Of a stretch of 64,000 bases of DNA, positions 58,801 through 64,000 are shown in pieces (within the stretch, counting starts at the first letter, position 1; every line of letters begins with the position of its first letter). The notes beneath the pieces are model-generated. The model searched no databases. It saw nothing but the letters and a program-made list of their open reading frames with translations, and was not told the origin of the DNA. Position numbers and translations under genes: made by a program. The DNA is from Amphibalanus amphitrite (taxonomy: Eukaryota; Arthropoda; Thecostraca; Balanomorpha; Balanidae): positions 248,001 through 312,000 of the forward strand of contig NW_024881981.1 of assembly GCF_019059575.1 (NCBI RefSeq). The letters are read 5' to 3'.

Positions 58801-60775
58801 AACGTCGGCGCCGCCTGCTCGGAAGCCTCGTCTGCAGTGGGTGAGAGAGGTCATTGGCGGTCAGATAGGGCATCGAAGACAGGGGAGGAGGACCAGACAT
58901 GGCAGAGGTCAGAACAAGACAGTCAGGCGGCAGGCCAGCTGCGGGACAGACAGGATGGAACGACAGGGCGGCAGAAAGGGCAAGACGCATGTTACAGGAC
59001 GACAGGGCGGCAAGCAGGACACATATCACAGGCAGCGGTTCAATGGAATGCTTCCCGGGCACACATTACTGGATTATGTAGCTCTACGGATATTCTGCAA
59101 TGACGATGAAGACCTATTCTGCCAGATACACGCGAAAAATCATTGTCATGATCGGGTCAGAGCTCTTTACGAACCGTGGCCCGCAGTAATATGGTAGCAC
59201 ACGTAGCTTGCACTTCAGACCACCTCAGGCCTCCCGCTACTGCTCTCACGGCGCACGCACACACTCGGCCGCGGGCGACTCACCATAGTTTGTGTTGATC
59301 CCCAGCCGGACCCGCGGGCCGAGCACGAAGCCGCGCTCGTTCTCCGCCCGACACACGTAGTCGGCCTGGTCGAACATCTGCGCGTGGTCGAGCTCGAGCG
59401 CGCCCGACGGCAGCACCGTCATCCGTGACGTGTCCAGCTGCAGCGGCTGGTCATCCTTGAGCCAGGAGATGGAGGGTGCCGGCCGACCGCGCACGCCACA
59501 CTCGAGCCGCGCCGTCTGACCGAGGAACACGGTCTGCTGGGCCGCCCGGCCGCCGGCCGATTCCAGCTCTGTAACGGGACGGGCGGACGGCGTCAGACGG
59601 AGACCGAGCGCGGCACAGAGGGGCAACCGGCAGCTGTTTCCCAGGGGCACATTCATCGAGAAAGACACCAATAGATTAGCAGTGCTCGGATCAATGACCA
59701 CGGTTCATAGACTGAGCGTTTGTCACCACAGACGCAGGGTTGTGAGAATCATCTAAGCCCTGCTGAGCGAGAAGTAGGACACCGTACCTGCCAGCTGCAG
59801 CGAGGCCCTCCTGCTGAGCAGAATGCCGCCCCCTGGCAGCGTCACCTGACACTGGTAGTCACCCTCGTCGGCCGGCTGCACTGAGACAAAGTGCAACGAG
59901 CCGTTCACCGACTGGGTCCTGAAACACAGCCGAGAACGGAGGTCAGGGGCTAAGCACATACATCGGGAAGGACTAACACACGCACCTGAACGGCTGAGCA
60001 CTACATCCTCTGGTCTGAGTGCATCCCTGGCTCATGACAGCGAGCAATAGCAATGCTGCAATTCTGTGCACAACCGACGGGAACAGAGCTGCTTCTGTAA
60101 AGATACCATGAACTCTAGTCTTGCCCTGAATTCCATCGTCTTGCCCTAAACTCCATCGCGTTACCGTTCTCCCACTCCATACCACAGATCAGTACCGTAA
60201 CGAATCCGGTCGGCGGTCGGGCAGTTCAGTTCAGTTTATGGCGCACACACCTGTCCGGTGACGGGCTAAGGAGCAGGCCGCCGTGACGCCAGGCCACCGA
60301 GGCACCCTCTGGCGGCTGGCAGTGCAGTGCTGCCGGGCGCTCGGCGTCCACCACCACGTCATCGGGCTGGCGGACCAGCAGCGGACGGGTCGGCACCGGA
60401 GAGCCGCCCAGCGTGCCTGCGGTGCGCACAGACGGCCGGGCGGTCAGTGGAGTCAGAGAGGGGGAATGGGGATGAGGGGAGAAGCAGAGAGAAGGGAGAA
60501 TAGAGAAGAGAATCACCAATCACACTGGCAAATTTTTACTTCAGGTCATACACAGGACATATAAACATAACAAACGTCATGTTAAAAACAGTTCAAGTCA
60601 AAAGAAAAATTGAAATCATTTGAAAAATGGAGTTATTGCTCAGATGAAATAAGCTGAACCCAAAGCAAAATGAAAAGGTTACTAACATTACTAACAAAAT
60701 GTTTCAACTAATAATGAACTTACCTTGAGCTACTGCTGGTAGTATGACAAGGAAAAATAATCCAGTCAAAACCAT
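43087..60775 (-). CDS. fra: Netrin receptor Frazzled/DCC/neogenin (complete, 24 exons, 1,373 aa)
   Basis: Exons 1-24: 60775-60724, 60416-60251, 59918-59788, 59568-59284, 58831-58678, 56399-56257, 55991-55843, 55656-55527, 55202-54995, 54679-54403, 54081-53872, 53569-53269, 52938-52777, 52376-52180, 48372-48220, 47853-47691, 47359-47165, 46848-46816, 46178-46034, 45650-45418, 44799-44689, 44145-44035, 43760-43447, 43185-43087. They sum to 4,122 nt and every phase fits. The protein is a single-pass receptor that guides axons and migrating cells toward netrin. Order: signal peptide ([17 protein letters not shown]), four Ig domains, six fibronectin III domains, one membrane helix, then cytoplasmic P1, P2 and P3 motifs. 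No disabling change was found. The exon 6 acceptor was chosen at ggcggcag/GT because the upstream alternative breaks frame. It is the only DCC-family gene visible here. Confidence 0.96.
46208..46600. repeat. (GGAC)n-rich microsatellite array in fra intron 18
   Basis: About 390 bases dominated by GACGGACGGACG with interspersed GAACGG and TCAGACGG variants. It produces long meaningless open frames on the plus strand. It lies immediately upstream of the exon encoding the membrane helix; the acceptor is about 30 bases from its edge. Confidence 0.8.
48440..51950 (-). mobile_element. CR1/L2-type non-LTR retrotransposon, 5'-truncated, in fra intron 14
   Basis: The element lies in the same orientation as the host gene. 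It contains one long open frame (51827-48636) encoding endonuclease and reverse transcriptase, then a 3' tail of about 190 bases ending in tandem AATAC repeats (about 48444-48465) instead of poly(A). Short tandem 3' repeats are typical of CR1/L2-like clades. No ORF1 is seen upstream, so it is probably 5'-truncated. Ends are approximate because no target duplication was found. Confidence 0.8.
48636..51827 (-). CDS. Non-LTR retrotransposon ORF2: APE endonuclease plus reverse transcriptase (1,063 codons, open)
   Basis: Residues 1-137 are low-complexity, probably linker or UTR read-through. The endonuclease spans about 138-365, with LNVQS, TETWM (170-174), AIYRPP, GDLNC (286-290) and LLDVILVS (327-334). 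The expected SDH near 350 reads SPH, which may harm nicking. The reverse transcriptase spans about 610-870: [36 protein letters not shown] and the catalytic YADD at 789-792. A C-terminal domain follows to residue 1063. The frame has no stop or shift, so the insertion is young or recently active. It copies RNA at nicked genomic DNA (target-primed reverse transcription). Confidence 0.92.
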   Translation of the reverse strand: MCGAARHRLAVTVTALLPGAGPVPGTPRLPRSPATFAAGHERGTESADAGGVPPRPCTSSHGGAGQVRRPLSGTRTDPPRLRAVSSSGADAGLTGLAAPAPGSSPPSGRRTHRGRRSHHRQRGSRGGAWRPADRRSGLMLAGLNVQSLKPKVLELRQELARNRYDVIVLTETWMRPNTPNRLINLPGFVIHRRDRPDGSGYGGVAIVTSETMSYRELPQPSPGDNSKLESLWAVVVTGSGRRFILAAIYRPPRRTVAALEADFSDLERQYQAAVLSHPGLPVIVTGDLNCDMLSPAAEPPGRRLSEFMSDFHLSQVIDCPTYSSGSLLDVILVSSREIVSRAGTRTCHFSPHSFVRAELALPRPDRKPVTVECRGIQRIDELAFCCDLSAADWSPVYQTDSTAEQWQHFLDAFTPVLDSHAPMKRVKIHNPTAPPVSDDTKQLMATRRRALRDGDTELYREVNRQVKASIRRDSREHINNKIREQGPRSTWRNLRSVVAGKKSQAVLPSVGADEMNSYFVQVGPRVVRERDGDRVVPCRLPRVGSCGFTVRPVDIDMLRRVVFSMRGTSACGLDGVSIKIVKLCFDVIGPILQHVINNCLTRNDFPGSWKHSVVRPIFKSGDPTLPANYRPISLVPVIAKITERIVQRQLHYYLSSNFLLSDSQHGFRPNHSTASALINVSDSILSAMDNSEISLLCLIDLSKCFDIINHSKLLDKLQLLGIDAGWFRSYLEGHTQSVCISDGRGHRVLSKSLPNHVGVFQGSALGPLLFTCFANDMSLHALDARIVQYADDTQVLVSGRRTAMSDTVTRMETTLAALSDWFAANGLKVNATKTELIAFGSRQSMRNLPDINVRFRDAVLKPCQKVKNLGVTFDSYLTWDDHVAAIVGKCFGALIGLSQVRHYIPEETIVTLVTALVLSHVRYCLPVYGNCSKGNLARLDKVINFAARVVSGRRKYDHVADVRDALGWLSAGDLSSYDTLVLLHKVIRTGEPADIAAMFRRNEEMRERATRRDSRLWLPGIHTEAGRRRFSYRAAMQYNALPSDFPDMSTNKFKSSLKRRFQH
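52560..52760. repeat. Degenerate GTGACC/TGACAAG tandem phrases in fra intron 13
   Basis: Loose repeats of GTGACC(T/C)GG and TAATTGACAAG lie between exons 14 and 13 of frazzled, resembling the minisatellite at 8998-9185. Boundaries are vague. Confidence 0.35.
54758..54838. repeat. AT-rich inverted and direct repeats
   Basis: TTGAGCTAATTTAA occurs twice in tandem (near 54779-54808). The outer GCTCAATTAAGTTAG and CTTAACTCAATTAGAGC can pair. It lies in fra intron 9. Confidence 0.5.
56789..57300. mobile_element. Inner TTAA-flanked MITE, same family as the outer one
   Basis: The ends are TTAAAGGAAAAGGGCCACCTT and AAGGTGGCCCTTTTCCTTTAA. The phrase after the left end (GATTGAAACTGAGATAGCC) matches the outer element's GTTTTGAGTTGAGATAGCC, so it is a relative inserted into a sister copy. 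Confidence 0.8.
57297..58223. mobile_element. Second inner TTAA-flanked MITE, sharing its TTAA with the previous one
   Basis: Starts TTAACCCGGCAGTTGCTGGGG and ends with the complement-type CCCCCAGCAACTCGCGGGTTAA. GCGTTAAACGCCC palindromes and G/C homopolymers sit inside both ends. It belongs to the same group as the 18982-19597 element. Its left TTAA (57297-57300) is the right TTAA of the neighbouring MITE. Confidence 0.8.
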
Positions 60776-62198
60776 GGCTCCTTTAACTTGTTCCCAATCT
60801 CTTCACACAACTTGCAGTCCAATTGCTTTACAAGTCACCCCGCACCTGTACCATCATTCCTCTCTCATCTTCCTTCCAGGATTTCTTCATAGATCACAAC
60901 AGTCATTAAAAATTTGATCAAGTTTATCACACACAATATTGTCTACTAATTATAAGTATAAAACAAAATAGAAAATCCTTGAGTCATTTGATTATATAAT
61001 TCCAGGTTTGTAATTCCATCTTCAACTTTTCCTTCTACTGCTTAAAAGCCACAAGGAGGGCAGAGTATTCATGATCTTCTCTATGACCAACTGATGACAC
61101 CAACTGTTGAACTACTAACTGATGACAACCTGGAAATAGATAAAACTTGGTAAGGAACATTTTGAAACAATAACAATTCAATTCAATTTTTGAACAGCTA
61201 CATGTTTTCTATACACATGTTTTAATAAGCTTTGCCAACTGTTTAGTATTAACAGCATCTTTCTTTAGGGGTAATAATATACCTATATATGCCTAGTGCA
61301 CTGAAAAAAACATCAACTTAACATTTAATTTGTGATAGTGGTATTTGGCAGACACATAATAATGAATTCACCAGGTGAATTGATCATTTATACACCATAA
61401 CACCTCAATCTAGGATAACTGAGATGCCACCCTCAGCCATCCAGTAGGCACTAGGTCCTGTCACAAGGCATCTCTGAGCAATTGAAAAAACTGCAAGTGC
61501 AGCACTAAGACATTGTTTCTGCTTGCAATCATAGCAAGTACAGCTCAGTCCAGCCAGTATATTAAAATACTGCTGATTCTGGCTTCTACCACACCACCAG
61601 GCCAGACTGCAAAGCATGGAAGAAGAGTCAACAAGCAGCATCAAGAATGGTAACAAGTCCTAAGCAGCCCACACCCACCAGGCAGGAAAGGAAATATGCA
61701 CCAGCCTGCACCTAACAAAGTCCACTAATTCCACTATTATCTAAATAATTATTTTTTATCATGAGAAAAACTGCTATATAGATCAACTTTCTCTCACTGC
61801 CCCTACCCCTCCTGAATATCATTTTCTTAGACATTGCTATCAGCTATGCCAGCAGTTAACACATCAGTTTAGCAGTGACAAAATGGAGTTTATGATGCTC
61901 CCGACAAATTACATTACTACTGCACCACATAAAATTTGCACTGCAACATGCCCTGGCTGAGTGCCCTCAATGACAAGATATCAGCAGCATTGCCATACTT
62001 CAGCTTCACATTCTAAATACTAGATACATGGATAAAGATAGTTCAAGGGATAGATAGATAGATACCAAGGTTTGTATTCCAGACAAAGAGTCCAATGCCA
62101 TGAATTGATGTAGATGCAGTAGCATTATATTTAGATGAATGAGCCACAAAAAGCAAACAAGACTCATTCACAAACACAATGCAATTTCATTGAAAACC

Positions 62199-62396
62199 TG
62201 GGCCCTGTTCGCTCGCTGTTCTTATATCAGCGTGCTGTCAGTTTTCCCCATATAAGGAAGTTATTGCTGGTGCGGCTAGGCCTCTCATTGGTCTAACGAA
62301 CAGACCACTTGAATTTGACCAATGAGGAGCCAAGCAGTAGCAGCATGGTCGCAGCCTGCTGATAAATAAACGGGGTGCGAACAGAGCTCAGGCTTG
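62199..62396. mobile_element. Short palindromic MITE
   Basis: Ends CCTGGGCCCTGTTCGC and GCGAACAGAGCTCAGG are imperfect inverted repeats. TTATATCAGC pairs with GCTGATAAATAA inside. GGCCTCTCATTGGTC faces GACCAATGAGGAGCC in the middle, so nearly the whole element can fold. No target duplication was identified. Confidence 0.6.
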
Positions 62397-62795
62397 TAGC
62401 CTCAATCTTTTGCTTATATCTCAGCTTCAAGATGTCCAATATGCAGGGGACAGACATCATTCTTTATAAAATTCAAAACCTTATCAACTTAAACACTAAA
62501 CAAGCCTAGGTATCTTAGCCTTGCATCCATGTGGCAGCCTCAAATGAACAAAGACGTAAATTGTGGGCTAATGGTCAACTCCCAAGCCATACAAAACGAA
62601 ACAACTTCAAGTTATCAATCCAACAAACGTACCTTCAATATTCCATAGGACTGCAACATCAGCCCCAACCAGGCCTACCATAGGATGACACCATGCATTA
62701 ATAAAATTGCGTTTATTTGTATAATAACCCCTCGACCAAACGTAGTCAATCAAGGTCTTCAAGGTAATAGAAAAAGTTTCAGATGCTAATCCTTC

Positions 62796-62807
62796 TGCGC
62801 ATGCGCA
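62796..62807. promoter_or_regulatory. NRF-1/Ewg-type palindromic binding site
   Basis: TGCGCATGCGCA is a perfect match to the NRF-1 consensus, bound by Ewg/NRF-1 in animals. It stands alone in AT-rich DNA about 2 kb upstream of the fra start codon. It could mark a promoter of fra or of a gene beyond the right edge. Only sequence supports it. Confidence 0.4.
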
Positions 62808-64000
62808 GTGAGGAAAACACAGTTTTTATTTTCCGTTTGAAATAACAAACAAATAAGTATGATTTTGCAACTTCCAGAGTCAATAGATGTAATATGGTAA
62901 AAGTAAGAGAAAAATTAAGTACAACGGAAATTGGATGTTTTGAAAAAATATACAATTTAAAGATTAGTTAAGGGTAATTCTCAATTATTTGTCCATTGGT
63001 CTTGTCACTACATTTATGGCGCTAATGTTACGATTATGGTTCTAAGGTCCCATACCGCGTGCGTGATATTTGTTGCGCGTTTTTGTGTGGGAATCCGTAG
63101 ATAAGGTATTTATTTTGGGTTGATATAAACATATGCATAAGTTAATCAAGCCTAGTTGGGCATAAAGTAAATATTTTTACCCTGCATAACTCGTATTTCA
63201 TATCCTTTCCATCTTATCGGTGGATGAGGAGTAGGGGCAGCGGTCGAAATCGATCGAGATCTAAATCAAAATGGAAAGTTCAACCGCTTTTTTCTAGAAT
63301 AGGTGGAAGACTCAATGAATTTTAATTGGAAAGGTTAGGTTAAAACTACACATCAGTGCATAAGCCATAAGGAGTTGAAAACGTGGGAGTGTTATGAATT
63401 TGGAGACTGTATTTGGATTTTGGGATACGCCCTTAGCCCTCGGCCCCTCCGCAGCATCCAAGATCGCCTTTTTGGATCTCATGCCAGTGCTTCACTTATG
63501 TCTTAAGCTGTCTTTGAAAACCCATGTTGAGGCCAGAATTGTTCTATTGATATTTTTAATTTAAATGAATTAATTGACTCATGGAATCCATTACTTATGG
63601 AATATATACCTATGCTAAATGACCCTTAATACTTTTAATTAATGTCTATTGTTTCTACTTGCAAATATTTAATATTTATGCCAGGTGACATCAAACATTT
63701 ATTACCAATGTTTGAATTGACACTTGACAGGTGCCTATGAGCAGTCAGAGCCTACTGTAGGCAAATCAGCTCATTGTGCAGGCTGGACCATGACAGTTAT
63801 TATGGCCTGACTTTACATACTTTTGGAAATGATGGGTAACAGAGATTATTCATAGTTCCAAATTTGGCATATCCTTTGAGTTTATTGTATGCACCCATGA
63901 TCCATATATCTCATTTTATTTTACCATCACAACTGGTAATCTGCCTGCCTTCCAACAATTAATAGGTACTTATTTTTAATTGCTTTTGACATGGATGATG

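Larger units (their letters stand above)
55527..60775 (-). other. fra: fra exons 1-8: signal peptide and Ig domains 1-4
   Basis: Residues 1-17 are the signal sequence. Ig1 spans exons 2-3 (Cys in ALHC and YQC). Ig2 is in exon 4 ([17 protein letters not shown]). Ig3 spans exons 5-6 (LECAANG, YQCRIYN). Ig4 spans exons 7-8 (LTCEARG, YQCFASN). Each keeps the Cys-Trp-Cys core and the D-x-G-x-Y-x-C turn or a close variant. In this family the Ig domains form the horseshoe-shaped N-terminal part. Confidence 0.9.
60776..64000. other. AT-rich region upstream of frazzled, no supported gene
   Basis: This should include the fra promoter and 5' UTR exons, but none can be placed. I see a short MITE (62199-62396) and one perfect NRF-1-type palindrome (62796-62807). 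No RNA gene or convincing coding exon was found to the right edge. Confidence 0.4.

Overview
The window is nuclear DNA from an arthropod, most likely a crustacean-type lineage. I infer this from densely interrupted genes with GT-AG introns, a CLIP-domain serine protease (an arthropod family), a frazzled/DCC netrin receptor, GC-rich exons in AT-richer introns, and abundant MITEs and non-LTR elements. The species cannot be named from the sequence alone.

Layout. Positions 1-680 (minus) hold the first two exons of a secreted protein that runs off the left edge. A complete 7-exon CLIP-domain serine protease of 576 codons occupies 3159-7445 (minus). A complete 10-exon type I inositol polyphosphate 5-phosphatase (INPP5A, 513 aa, C-terminal CaaX box) spans 11048-22982 (minus). 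From 24936 to 39312 lies a 14.4-kb structure bounded by perfect 143-bp terminal inverted repeats and an apparent 4-bp GTAT target duplication. It contains three head-to-tail ~4.6-kb units, each carrying a broken copy of the DEAD-box RNA helicase gene DDX51. TSEN34, the tRNA-splicing endonuclease catalytic subunit, is on the plus strand at 40514-42134 (2 exons, 462 aa). A complete 24-exon frazzled/DCC/neogenin netrin receptor (1,373 aa) occupies 43087-60775 (minus). Its introns hold a CR1/L2-like non-LTR element with a 1,063-codon open frame and a nest of TTAA-flanked MITEs. The last 3.2 kb has no gene I can support.

For the five genes above the exons were joined by hand. In each of the four complete genes the summed exon lengths are divisible by three and every junction keeps frame through recognisable family motifs, so the models are strong although no transcript was seen.

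The genes do not form a pathway: extracellular proteolysis, IP3/IP4 signal termination, tRNA splicing and axon guidance sit side by side. The most unusual object is the TIR-bounded DDX51 array. The pattern of variants shows that the middle unit is a hybrid: its left half matches unit 3 and its right half matches unit 1. This is the signature of unequal crossing over, or of an assembly duplication, with the breakpoint confined to 32466-32646.
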